Below are positions 1 through 6,864 of a stretch of DNA of 14,213 nt, piece by piece (the first letter of the stretch is position 1; the number at the start of each line of letters is the position of its first letter). The stretch covers positions 1 through 14,213 of the forward strand of contig CABQKL010000053.1 of NCBI GenBank assembly GCA_902464645.1, given 5' to 3'. A program made the position numbers and the translations under genes. This stretch comes from an uncultured Collinsella sp. (GTDB lineage: Bacteria > Actinomycetota > Coriobacteriia > Coriobacteriales > Coriobacteriaceae). The notes under the pieces are model-generated. The model saw only the letters and a list, made by a program, of their open reading frames with translations, had not been told where the DNA came from and did not search any database.

Positions 1-11
1 GCGAAGAGCCT

Positions 12-50
12 GCCGCCCCTGGGATCCGCCACGGGTGCGGATCGGGCGGC
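12..50. other. strong GC-rich hairpin at window edge
   Basis: GCCGCCC (12-18) pairs with GGGCGGC (44-50), and GATCCGC (23-29) pairs with GCGGATC (37-43), leaving a 7-base loop and a small one-sided bulge. No T-run follows on either strand, so it is not a clear terminator. It may belong to the leader or tail of a gene beyond the left edge. The rest of 1-149 shows no gene I can support. Confidence 0.4.
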
Positions 51-149
51 CGCGTGGCCGATATGTCGCTCGCGGGTACCCATAGTCCCTTTAGTGTACC
101 GACAGATGGGCCGAAAAAGCGGGCCGCATGTCCCAAAATCCGCAGACGG

Positions 150-190
150 CAAGGCGCCCGGTGAGCATTAACTGCTCGCCGGGCGCCTTG
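150..190 (-). terminator. long hairpin downstream of the GH1 gene, probable terminator
   Basis: An 18-base arm at 150-167 is complementary to 173-190 apart from one position (a G-U wobble on the plus strand, a mismatch on the minus strand), with a 5-base loop. It lies 35 bases past the stop codon of the glucosidase. On the minus strand the T-rich stretch comes about 10 bases after the stem rather than directly, so an imperfect intrinsic terminator or an RNA-stabilising 3' hairpin are both possible. Confidence 0.55.
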
Positions 191-225
191 ATTAGGAGGC
201 TCTGAAGTTGAGTGTCTCAGCTTCC

Positions 226-1656
226 TTAGGACAGGTCCTCACCATTCGTCTCAATGACGTGCTTGTACCAGTCGAAGCTCTTCTTTTTGGAGCGCTTGAG
301 GGTGCCGTTGCCTGCGTCGTCGCGGTCCACGTAGATAAAGCCGTAGCGCTTGGACATCTCGCCCGTGCCGGCGCTCACCAGGTCAATCGGGCCCCAGGTG
401 GTGTACCCCAGCAGGTCAACGCCGTCCTCGGTCACAGCATCACGCATCGCGGCAATATGCTGGCGCAGGTAGTCGATACGGTAGTCGTCGTTGATGGAGC
501 CATCCTCCTCGACAACATCCTTGGCGCCCAGACCGTTCTCGACCACAAACAGCGGCTTCTGATAACGGTCGTACAGGTCGTTAAGGGTGATGCGGAAGCC
601 CAGCGGATCGATGGCCCAGCCCCACTGGCTCTCCTGCAGATAGGGATTCTTGGCGCCGGCGAAGGCGTTGCCCTGGGTGCGCTCGACATCGGGGTTATCG
701 GCACCGGCAGAGCAGCGGGTGCTGTAGTAGCTAAAGCTGATGAAGTCGACGGTGTTGGCGGCCAGGATCTCGCGGTCCTCGTCCGTCATGCCCACATCGA
801 TGCCCAGACGCTCGAGCTTCTTGACGGCATAGGCCGGGTAGTAGCCGCGGCTCTGGACGTCGACGAAGAAATAGTTGCTCTGGTTGTCAATCTGCGCTTG
901 GCGCACGTCGCCCGGACGGCAGCTGTAGGGGTAGTAGCTACCTGCGGCGAGCATACAGCCGATCTTGACCTCAGGATCGATCTCGTGGGCAATCTTGGTT
1001 GCCCAAGCGCTGGCGACGAGCTCGTTGTGGGCGGCCAGGTACTCGACGGCCTCCTTGTTCTCGCCCTCCTCAAAGACCAGACCGGCACCCATAAACGGCA
1101 GGTGCAGGATCATATTGATCTCGTTAAAGGTGAGCCAGTACTTCACCAGGCCCTTGTAGCGGGTAAAGATCGTGGTCGCGAGATTCTTGTAGAAGTCGAT
1201 GAGCTTGCGGTTGCGCCAGCCGCCGTACTCCTTGATGAGATGAATCGGGCAGTCGAAGTGCGTGATGGTCACAAGCGGCTCGATGCCGTGCGCCTGGCAC
1301 TCGCGGAATACGTCCTCGTAGAAGGCCAGACCGGCCTCGTTGGGCTCGGTCTCGTCGCCGTTGGGGAAGATGCGGGTCCAAGCCAGGCTCATACGGAAGG
1401 TCTTAAAGCCCATCTCGGCAAAGAGAGCGATGTCCTCCTTGTAATGGTGGTAGAAATCGATGCCGGTCTGCGCGGGATAGTAATAGCCGTCCTCGAAGTC
1501 GAGCATCTTACGCTGGCCGGAGACCACCGCATAGCGCTCGGGGCCGTGCGGAGCCACGTCCACGTTGGCAAGGCCGCGGCCGTCCACGTTGTAGGCGCCC
1601 TCGCACTGGTTGGCAGCCGTCGCGCCGCCCCACAGGAAGTCATTACGGAAAGCCAT
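226..1656 (-). CDS. 6-phospho-beta-glucosidase, GH1 family (no linked permease)
   Basis: Glycoside hydrolase family 1 enzyme of 476 aa, the usual length for cytoplasmic enzymes that split PTS-imported 6-phospho-beta-glucosides into glucose 6-phosphate and an aglycone or sugar. The N-terminal FLWGGATAANQCEGA block is the family signature. The general acid/base is E179 in TFNEIN, and the nucleophile is E373 in VVENGLG. S428, K436 and Y438 in the segment WGPIDLVSAGTGEMSKRYGF form the phosphate-binding signature of 6-phospho enzymes rather than plain beta-glucosidases. The ATG at 1656 follows AAAGGA by 7 bases. It stands alone: upstream are 346 gene-free bases with repeats, and no PTS or regulator adjoins it. 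It is clearly a paralogue of the glucosidase at 9717-11135, with the same motif order and C-terminal NGEDL ending. The exact aglycone or disaccharide preference cannot be read from sequence. Confidence 0.93.
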   Translation of the reverse strand: MAFRNDFLWGGATAANQCEGAYNVDGRGLANVDVAPHGPERYAVVSGQRKMLDFEDGYYYPAQTGIDFYHHYKEDIALFAEMGFKTFRMSLAWTRIFPNGDETEPNEAGLAFYEDVFRECQAHGIEPLVTITHFDCPIHLIKEYGGWRNRKLIDFYKNLATTIFTRYKGLVKYWLTFNEINMILHLPFMGAGLVFEEGENKEAVEYLAAHNELVASAWATKIAHEIDPEVKIGCMLAAGSYYPYSCRPGDVRQAQIDNQSNYFFVDVQSRGYYPAYAVKKLERLGIDVGMTDEDREILAANTVDFISFSYYSTRCSAGADNPDVERTQGNAFAGAKNPYLQESQWGWAIDPLGFRITLNDLYDRYQKPLFVVENGLGAKDVVEEDGSINDDYRIDYLRQHIAAMRDAVTEDGVDLLGYTTWGPIDLVSAGTGEMSKRYGFIYVDRDDAGNGTLKRSKKKSFDWYKHVIETNGEDLS

Positions 1657-1804
1657 GCATCAATCCTTTCATATGCCGCTTGTCGTGGTTTCAGTATCCC
1701 CGCAAACGGGGTGCCACCCAACGGCAACGACGCAGGTCGATACTTCTTTTCGCACACGGTGGCCCGGCGACCGTCCCGTCTGACACTTTTTGATACCCGC
1801 CTGT

Positions 1805-1847
1805 CCAAGCCGCCACAAAGGGGACAGGCACCTTTGTGGTGGCTTGG
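1805..1847. repeat. REP-like hairpin with 17-bp arms
   Basis: The arm CCAAGCCGCCACAAAGG (1805-1821) is complementary, with one mismatch, to CCTTTGTGGTGGCTTGG (1831-1847) around a 9-base loop, GGACAGGCA. The core GGGGACAGGCACCTTTG resembles REP-type elements mobilised by IS200-like RAYT transposases; that resemblance is from memory and unconfirmed here. No T-run follows on either strand. Confidence 0.6.
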
Positions 1848-1855
1848 GCCCGGTT

Positions 1856-1995
1856 TGTCTCAATCTGTAACAGTTAGACAGCCAAAATCGGGCCTGGTGT
1901 TACAGATCGAGATTTTTCGGGCGGCCCTCTACGGTTTGTCTCGATCTATAACAGGTAGAGGCGATTTAGCCCGCTAGGTGTTACAGATTGAGACA
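1856..1995. repeat. array of four alternating inverted-repeat arms
   Basis: Four related arms alternate in orientation: TGTCTCAATCTGTAACA (1856-1872), TGTTACAGATCGAGA (1898-1912), TGTCTCGATCTATAACA (1937-1953) and TGTTACAGATTGAGACA (1979-1995). The first and last are perfect 17-bp inverse complements, and the inner two match with one difference. Gaps are 25, 24 and 25 bases, so two inverted-repeat units recur with an 81-base period. The first and third spacers begin GTTAGA/GGTAGA and end CTGG/CTAGG, but are otherwise diverged. It could be a tandem pair of short palindromic elements or a 3' RNA structure for the DUF4867-type gene. Confidence 0.8.
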
Positions 1996-2002
1996 GAAGA
2001 TT

Positions 2003-2647
2003 CTAGTCGCAGGCGATGTCGAGGTTCTTTCCGATGAGGCCCACGTAGCCGCCTTCGGCTGCCTTGGGGCTGTCAGCATGGCAGAGGACCCACTTGTCGG
2101 CCTTCCAGTAGCAGTAGCTGTCACCGGCGGCAGGCATGTCGGTTGCGGCCTCGGGGCGCGGACCGTTGGTACCGGCGGGCAGCGCCACCATCACCTGGAA
2201 GCCGCTTTCATCGACCATGCACGGCGTGTAGTGGAGCGTGGTGTTGAAGACCTCGACAACCTTGCCCGCCGGCACGCGGAACGCCTTGACGAACGCGGTA
2301 TCGAGCTTTCCGTCCTCGATCTCCCAGCGATGCGCCACGAGCAGGATAAAGTCGCGGGCGCCCAGGTTAAACTCACTCGCGCGGTGATACTCCAGACAGT
2401 TGAGTCGTGTGTTGTGGCCGTTGCACCAGCCGAGCTGGAAGGGGCGGCCGCCGTACATGAGCAGGCCGAGCGTGTCGGCGCCCTCAACCTGCTCGAGCTC
2501 GGGCGCGGAGGCCACGTATTTGCTGCCCTCGGGGATGGGCGTAGCCGCGAGTGCCTCGACGAGCGGAGCGGTCAGGCTGGACGGAACGTCATCCCACACG
2601 CGGCCATAGGACTTGAACTCGGGATCAGAGACAGAGTAGATATACAT
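2003..2647 (-). CDS. DUF4867-type cupin-like protein
   Basis: A 214-aa soluble protein without signal peptide or membrane segments. I recognise the block LGWCNGHNTRLNCLEYHR followed by SEFNLG (about residues 72-96), then the VPAGKVVEVFNTTLHYTPC stretch (about 125-143), as typical of the DUF4867 family. E87, H89, E92 and H139 are spaced like metal ligands of a cupin barrel, so a sugar- or small-acid-modifying enzyme is plausible, but no reaction is known to me. I chose the ATG at 2647 because AGGAG lies 5 bases before it; a GTG two codons upstream would sit too close to that site. The gene is monocistronic in appearance, flanked by the luxS terminator upstream and the inverted-repeat array downstream. 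An inverted repeat overlapping a -10-like box suggests its own control. Confidence 0.75.
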   Translation of the reverse strand: MYIYSVSDPEFKSYGRVWDDVPSSLTAPLVEALAATPIPEGSKYVASAPELEQVEGADTLGLLMYGGRPFQLGWCNGHNTRLNCLEYHRASEFNLGARDFILLVAHRWEIEDGKLDTAFVKAFRVPAGKVVEVFNTTLHYTPCMVDESGFQVMVALPAGTNGPRPEAATDMPAAGDSYCYWKADKWVLCHADSPKAAEGGYVGLIGKNLDIACD

Positions 2648-2657
2648 GTTCACTCCT

Positions 2658-2681
2658 GTTCGTAAATGTGACTATACGAAC
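2658..2681 (-). promoter_or_regulatory. operator-like inverted repeat and -10 box upstream of the DUF4867-type gene
   Basis: GTTCGTA (2658-2664) and TACGAAC (2675-2681) form a 7-bp inverted repeat with a 10-base gap, just upstream of the ribosome-binding site. The minus strand carries TATAGT (plus 2671-2676) overlapping one arm, a good -10 match. No convincing -35 is seen. A repressor bound here would cover the promoter and leader. Confidence 0.45.
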
Positions 2682-2731
2682 ATTCTAGAACAAACATGAG
2701 CGATTTTGAACGCTCGTCCTGACCACTCAAC

Positions 2732-2762
2732 AAAAAGGCGCCCCCGCATAAGCGAAGGCGCC
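2732..2762 (-). terminator. intrinsic terminator of luxS
   Basis: On the minus strand GGCGCCTTCGC pairs with GCGGGGGCGCC (two wobbles) around a TTAT loop and is followed directly by TTTTT. It starts 29 bases past the luxS stop. Confidence 0.85.
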
Positions 2763-2791
2763 CAATCCGTGCGTTTTAGGCGATAAAGCCC

Positions 2792-3280
2792 TTACGCCTG
2801 CTGATAATGCAGGTGCTTCTCGTCGATATCGGCCAGGTCGCGGTCGAGGTAGCGGCGTGCGAGCCAGTTAGCCATGGGAAGGTTCTGGTCCAGGTAGTTG
2901 CCGCACTCCTCGGGAGCGGCACCGGGGACATCGCCCTCAAAGTCGGCAACAAACTCGAACAGCTCACGCACGAGCGGCAGGATCTCCTCGCTCGTCACCT
3001 CGCCAAATACGACGAGGTAAAAGCCCGTGCGGCAGCCCATGGGGCCAAAGTAGACAATTCGGCTCGACCACTCGGCATGATTGCGAAGGAACGTCGCGCC
3101 CAGGTGCTCGATGGTGTGGCACTCGGCCGTGTTCATGACCGGCTCCTTGTTGGGCGTGGTCAGGCGCAGGTCAAACGTGGTGACGGCAGCACCGGTCGCC
3201 GGATCGCGGTCGATGCGGCTCACATACACGCCGGGCTCAAGCAGCAGATGGTCAACGGAAAAACTCGCGATGCGCTCCAT
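2792..3280 (-). CDS. luxS: S-ribosylhomocysteine lyase LuxS
   Basis: LuxS cleaves S-ribosylhomocysteine to homocysteine and 4,5-dihydroxy-2,3-pentanedione, the precursor of autoinducer 2, in the activated methyl cycle. The 162-aa length is normal. The metal site is visible: H55 and H59 in CHTIEHL and C126 in PEECGNY. E58 and C83 (in GPMGCRTGFY) match the catalytic Glu and Cys. The ATG at 3280 follows AGAGG by 7 bases. No pfs/mtnN or methionine genes adjoin it, so it is not in a methyl-cycle operon here. It has its own terminator and is separated from the upstream kinase by a terminator and inverted repeats. An extended -10-like TGGTATGAT sits in that gap on the minus strand (plus 3345-3350 for the hexamer) and may be its promoter; this is weak. 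Confidence 0.97.
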   Translation of the reverse strand: MERIASFSVDHLLLEPGVYVSRIDRDPATGAAVTTFDLRLTTPNKEPVMNTAECHTIEHLGATFLRNHAEWSSRIVYFGPMGCRTGFYLVVFGEVTSEEILPLVRELFEFVADFEGDVPGAAPEECGNYLDQNLPMANWLARRYLDRDLADIDEKHLHYQQA

Positions 3281-3293
3281 GGCAGATCCTCTC

Positions 3294-3384
3294 GGTAGTC
3301 AATTTGGGACGGGGCTCTTTTAGCTGGTTCGAATGGTCGCACCAATCATACCAGTCAAAAAAGCCCCGTCCCAAATAAGCTACC
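3294..3384. repeat. 91-bp nearly continuous inverted repeat, MITE-like
   Basis: GGTAG (3294-3298) pairs with CTACC (3380-3384), ATTTGGGACGGGGCT (3302-3316) with AGCCCCGTCCCAAAT (3362-3376), then CTTTT with AAAAA and CTGGT with ACCAG further in. The whole segment could fold into one long stem. A further pair, CTGGGACGAGGA (3384-3395) with TCCCCGTCCCAG (3411-3422), follows. The GGGACGGGG core thus appears four times in alternating orientation between kinase and luxS. No transposase or clear target duplication is visible. Confidence 0.65.
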
Positions 3385-3394
3385 TGGGACGAGG
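3357..3394 (-). terminator. intrinsic terminator of the kinase operon
   Basis: Reading the minus strand, CCTCGTCCCA (plus 3385-3394) pairs with TGGGACGGGG (plus 3364-3373) around an 11-base loop, followed by C and a run of six T. This fold competes with the larger inverted repeat that shares the same arm. Confidence 0.7.
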
Positions 3395-3432
3395 ACCAAT
3401 GAGTTTTTAATCCCCGTCCCAGAAAAACCATT

Positions 3433-4923
3433 CTAGGCTGTGTAGGCAATCGTTGATTTCACGGCGTGACGCCAGCCGGCGATCTTCTTGGCGCGCTCGT
3501 CGGCGGTCATGGCAGGCTCCACGATGCCGCGGGCGCCGTAGACGTCGACGACATCGCGCGTGTACATGTCCAGCGCAATACCGCAGGCCCAGGCCGCACC
3601 CAGACCGCTCATCTCGTCGTTGCTCGCGATGCGGATGGGCGAGCCAACCAAGTCGCTCTCAAACTGCATCAGGTACGCGTCGCGCGTGGGGCCGCCGTCA
3701 ACACGAAGCTCGGCCAGCGCCGCGCCCGAATCCTCGACCATCGCATCGATCACGTCAAAGATTTGATAGGCGATCGACTCGTCGGCGGCCTTCACGAACT
3801 CCGCGCGACCCGTGGTGCGCGTCATGCCAAAGACGCAGCCCTCGGCGTCACTCGCCCAGTGCGGCGCGCCCAAACCGGTAAACGCCGGCACAAAGTAGAC
3901 GCGGCTCGCCGGATTGGCGGCGTAGCACAGGTCGGTAACCTCCTCGGGGTTATTGATGAGCTCCAGATCGTCGCGCAGCCACGTCTTGACGGCGCCGGCG
4001 TAGCTCACGTTGCCCTCGAGCACGTACTCGGTCACACCGTCCATGCGCCATGCGAGCGAGCTCGAAAGCCCGTGCGAGCTGGCAACGAACTCGTCGCCGA
4101 CGTTCATCATGACCGAGCTGCCGGTGCCATAGGTCGCCTTGGCCATGCCGCGGCTGTGGCAGCCCTGCGCGAACAAGGCCGCATGGCTGTCGCCCAGCAC
4201 GCCGTGAATGGGCACGGGCGCCGGCAAAAAGCCGCCCAGGTCCGTCATGCCGAACAGGCCATCGGAATCGGTCACCTGCGGCAGGCAGGCCACATCGACG
4301 CCAAAGACCTCGCACACCGGCTCGCTCCAGCAGCCACGGCGCAGGTCAAAGAGCTGCGTGCGGCTGGCGTTGGACCAGTCGCAGCGGAACTCCGCGCCGC
4401 CCGTGAGCGTCCAGACCACCCAGGCATCAATGGTGCCCAGACACAGCTCGCCTGCCGCGGCAGCCTCGGCAGCAGCGGGAACGTTCGCGAGGATCCAGGC
4501 CATCTTGCCCGCCGGATAGTAGGGCGAGAGCACCAGGCCCGTCGTGTCGCGCACCAGCTCGGCCACACCCTCGCGCGCGGCCAGCTTGTCGCACAGCCCG
4601 CGGGCGCGGGCGCACTGCCACACCACGGCGTCGCACAGCGGCTCGCCCGTCATGCGGTTCCAGGCAACGGTGGTCTCGCGCTGGTTGGAGATGCCGATGC
4701 CGGCGATGTCGGCCGGGTCGACCCCGGTCTCCTCCACCACGGCACGCGCCACGGCCAGCACATTGGCGGCAATCTCGACCGGATCATGGCTCACCCAGCC
4801 GGCCTCGTTGACAATCTGGCGATGCGAGCGATCGGCACGATGAATCAGATGGCCGCCCTCGTCTACCAGCAGCGCCTTGGTGCCCTGCGTGGATTGATCA
4901 ATTCCGATGATGTATTTGCTCAT
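3433..4923 (-). CDS. FGGY-family carbohydrate kinase, glycerol-kinase-like
   Basis: ATP-dependent sugar or polyol kinase of 496 aa, close in length and layout to glycerol kinase. Visible motifs are the N-terminal phosphate loop GIDQSTQGTK (7-16), SNQRETT (R82, E83), VVWQC (W102), SPYYPAGK (Y135/Y136), catalytic D245 in GVLGDSHAALF, YGTGSS (265-270) and the C-terminal VDGGPTRDAYLMQ. In E. coli GlpK, as I recall it, the residue after the catalytic Asp is Gln and the YGTG loop continues Cys-Phe; both contact glycerol. Here they are S246 and S270, so a larger polyol or ketose is plausible. The ATG at 4923 is preceded by GGGAG at good spacing; an upstream TTG would add 8 residues without a better site. 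It follows the transketolase genes by 171 bases with no clear terminator. I suggest an apulose-kinase-like role from context. An automatic label of glycerol kinase is the main alternative. Confidence 0.85.
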   Translation of the reverse strand: MSKYIIGIDQSTQGTKALLVDEGGHLIHRADRSHRQIVNEAGWVSHDPVEIAANVLAVARAVVEETGVDPADIAGIGISNQRETTVAWNRMTGEPLCDAVVWQCARARGLCDKLAAREGVAELVRDTTGLVLSPYYPAGKMAWILANVPAAAEAAAAGELCLGTIDAWVVWTLTGGAEFRCDWSNASRTQLFDLRRGCWSEPVCEVFGVDVACLPQVTDSDGLFGMTDLGGFLPAPVPIHGVLGDSHAALFAQGCHSRGMAKATYGTGSSVMMNVGDEFVASSHGLSSSLAWRMDGVTEYVLEGNVSYAGAVKTWLRDDLELINNPEEVTDLCYAANPASRVYFVPAFTGLGAPHWASDAEGCVFGMTRTTGRAEFVKAADESIAYQIFDVIDAMVEDSGAALAELRVDGGPTRDAYLMQFESDLVGSPIRIASNDEMSGLGAAWACGIALDMYTRDVVDVYGARGIVEPAMTADERAKKIAGWRHAVKSTIAYTA

Positions 4924-5094
4924 GTACTCTCCCATTCCTTCCGTCAAATCGAAGACGACCTGACGGACAAGGAGCGAGCGGCCGTCAAGTGCCGCAGATT
5001 GCCGTGAAAGAGGAGCGCCGTGTACTCTGTGTACGCAAGCGACGGTTTGAACGGCAAGGTGCGGTGCTTGGCGGCCGCGCAGCGTCTGTTTCTA

Positions 5095-6033
5095 CTAGTT
5101 GCCGAGGAATTCGGCAACGGTCTTGGCGATTCCGACACCCGTCAGGCCGTAGTGTGCAAAGACCTCGGGGCTCGTGCCGGTGATGACCGGCGCGTCGGGC
5201 AGGGAGAGGCACTTGACCGGGCGCGGGCAATGCTCACCCACCACCTGCGCGACCATAGAGCCCAGACCGCCGAAGGGGCTGTGCTCCTCGACGGTCACGA
5301 CGGCGCGCGTGGCACCGGCGGCCTCAATCACGGCCTCGGCGTCGAGCGGCTTGACGCAGTACATGTCGAGTACCGTTGCCGAGATGCCCTGCTCGGCCAG
5401 CAGGTCGGCAGCGTCCACGGCATGGCGGACCATCTCGCCGGTAGCGACGAGCGCTACATCGGTGCCGCGGCGTACCCAGGTGGCGCGATCCATCTGGAAC
5501 GGGCACTCGTCCTCGGTGTACACGTCCTCGACCGGGTTGCGGCCCACGCGGATGTAGGCCGGTTTGTTATCGGCGACCAGGGCCCGCACGAGCTCGGCGG
5601 TCTGGAAGCGGTCGCTCGGCAGATACACGCGCATGTTGGGAATCGCGCTCATGGCGGCGATATCCTGCGCGGAGTGATGGCTCATGCCCAAGGCGCCGTA
5701 GGACACGCCGCCCGAAATGCCGATGAGCTTGACGTTGGTGTTGGAGTACGAGACGTCGACCTTGCACTGCTCATACGAGCGCGTGGTCACAAAGGACGCC
5801 GGCGAGGCGGCCCAGGCCTTCTTGCCGCACGAAGCCATGCCGGCGGCGATGCTCACCAGGTCCTGCTCGGCAATGCCGACCTCGACGGACTGCTGGGGAT
5901 ACTGATCAAAGAACGGCGTGAGCGATGCGGAGCCGCGGGAGTCGGAGCACAGGACGACGATATCCTTATCGGTCTTCGCGGCCTCGAGCAGCGTGTCGCA
6001 GATAACCTTGCGATTGGCGATCTTGTTAGCCAT
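5095..6033 (-). CDS. transketolase, C-terminal subunit
   Basis: The 312-aa protein corresponds to the C-terminal half of transketolase: pyrimidine-binding domain (about 1-170) and C-terminal domain (about 185-312). E56 in GIAEQD is the Glu that activates thiamine diphosphate, and GMSHHSAQD (116-124) and ASFVTTRSYEQ are family blocks. It needs the N-terminal subunit encoded just upstream for a complete active site. The ATG at 6033 overlaps the last 8 bases of the upstream gene in the ATGGCTAA arrangement and has AAGGAGG 7 bases before it, so translation is coupled. A frame extending 36 codons further upstream lies wholly within the neighbouring gene and has no support. In this cluster it may be the second subunit of an apulose-4-phosphate transketolase, but an ordinary pentose-phosphate role cannot be excluded. 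Confidence 0.92.
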   Translation of the reverse strand: MANKIANRKVICDTLLEAAKTDKDIVVLCSDSRGSASLTPFFDQYPQQSVEVGIAEQDLVSIAAGMASCGKKAWAASPASFVTTRSYEQCKVDVSYSNTNVKLIGISGGVSYGALGMSHHSAQDIAAMSAIPNMRVYLPSDRFQTAELVRALVADNKPAYIRVGRNPVEDVYTEDECPFQMDRATWVRRGTDVALVATGEMVRHAVDAADLLAEQGISATVLDMYCVKPLDAEAVIEAAGATRAVVTVEEHSPFGGLGSMVAQVVGEHCPRPVKCLSLPDAPVITGTSPEVFAHYGLTGVGIAKTVAEFLGN

Positions 6034-6862
6034 TGATGGCCTCCTTATGGGCAGCGAAATCGGCGATGATCTGGGCATATTCCTCATCATTGGGCAGGTG
6101 ATGATGCCAGGCGGCCTTGTCCTCCATAACAGGCGAGCCATAGCCCTTCACCGTGTTGAGGATGATGACCGTGGGCTTGCCGCAGGTCTCGGCCGCAAGC
6201 GTCAGCGCGGCGTCGATGGCCCGGACGTCGTTGCCCGGAATGGACAACACGTTCCAACCGAAGGCGGCCCAGCGCTCCTCCTGCGAATCCTGCTTCATGA
6301 CGTCCTCGGTGCTACCGCTGATCTGCAGGCGGTTGCGGTCCACGAGCGCGCACAGGTTATCGAGCTGGTAGTTGCCGCCGCTCATGGCGCCCTCCCAGAC
6401 CGAGCCCTCGGCAAGCTCGCCGTCGCCCATGATGGTGTAGACGCGATAGTCGCGGCCGTCCATCTTGCCGGCGAGCGCCATGCCCACGGCCACGGGCAGG
6501 CCGTGACCCAGCGAGCCCGAGTTCATCTCGATGCCCTTGAGCTTGTTGTTGGGGTGGCCGATGTAGGGGCTGCCGAACTTGGAGAAGCGGGCCTTGACGT
6601 CGTCGAGGTCAAGATAGCCCTCGTGGCAGAGTACCGCGTAGTAAGCCTCCATGGCGTGGCCCTTAGAGAGCACGAAGCGGTCGCGGTTGGGATCGTCGAC
6701 GGTCTCGGGCGAAATGTTGAGGTGGTTGGCATAGAGGGTCATGAGGGCGTCAATCACCGACATGTCGCCGCCGATGTGGCCGCCGGCGCCAGCCATGATG
6801 ATATCGACGCAATCGCGGCGAAGGTCCCAACGCAGGGACTCAAGCTCTTCGATAGTTGCCAT
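6026..6862 (-). CDS. transketolase, N-terminal subunit
   Basis: The 278-aa protein is the thiamine-diphosphate pyrophosphate domain of a split transketolase. Seen are GGHIGGDMS (H29), SKGHA (H69), IGHP (H103), GSLGHGL (H120), and the cofactor motif starting GDGELAEGSVWE (146-157) and ending at N177 in VDRN; AAWHHH (250-255) is near the end. The enzyme moves two-carbon ketol units between sugar phosphates. The ATG at 6862 lies 2 bases after the isomerase stop, with GAGGAGAG inside the isomerase end, so the genes are co-transcribed and probably translationally coupled. Separate N and C subunits are common in Firmicutes and Actinobacteria, so the split itself is ordinary; the isomerase and kinase neighbours are what suggest a dedicated catabolic transketolase. 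Confidence 0.93.
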   Translation of the reverse strand: MATIEELESLRWDLRRDCVDIIMAGAGGHIGGDMSVIDALMTLYANHLNISPETVDDPNRDRFVLSKGHAMEAYYAVLCHEGYLDLDDVKARFSKFGSPYIGHPNNKLKGIEMNSGSLGHGLPVAVGMALAGKMDGRDYRVYTIMGDGELAEGSVWEGAMSGGNYQLDNLCALVDRNRLQISGSTEDVMKQDSQEERWAAFGWNVLSIPGNDVRAIDAALTLAAETCGKPTVIILNTVKGYGSPVMEDKAAWHHHLPNDEEYAQIIADFAAHKEAING

Positions 6863-6864
6863 TT

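Larger units (their letters stand above)
1657..2002. other. 346-base gene-free stretch holding repeats
   Basis: No credible gene lies here. It contains a small CCCCG-CAAA-CGGGG hairpin (1698-1711) within 50 bases of the glucosidase start codon, a REP-like long hairpin (1805-1847) and a four-arm inverted-repeat array (1856-1995). The array ends only 7 bases from the stop codon of the DUF4867-type gene. No RAT-like element (GGATTGTTAC type) precedes this glucosidase, unlike the licT operon at the right end. Confidence 0.7.

Noticed and set aside
12..50. Riboswitch at the left edge
   Set aside because: There is a strong hairpin but no recognisable conserved core of a known riboswitch class, and the context is cut off.
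208..1977. Long plus-strand reading frame opposite the GH1 gene (589 codons)
   Set aside because: It is the antisense shadow of a well-identified GH1 gene, lacks any family motif, and runs through the repeat array.
1856..1995. CRISPR array
   Set aside because: Only four arms of 15-17 bases, alternating in orientation; a CRISPR needs direct repeats of constant orientation, and no cas gene is present.
2792..4923. LuxS plus AI-2 kinase (LsrK) pair
   Set aside because: The kinase has glycerol-kinase-like blocks rather than LsrK ones as far as I can recall, and a terminator and inverted repeats separate it from luxS.
3466..5007. Long plus-strand frame opposite the kinase (513 codons)
   Set aside because: Composition is typical of antisense of GC-rich coding DNA, and the minus-strand kinase motifs are unambiguous.
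5026..5040. GTGTACTCTGTGTAC in the gap before the kinase as an operator
   Set aside because: A short direct repeat with no second occurrence near other promoters; too little to support a site.
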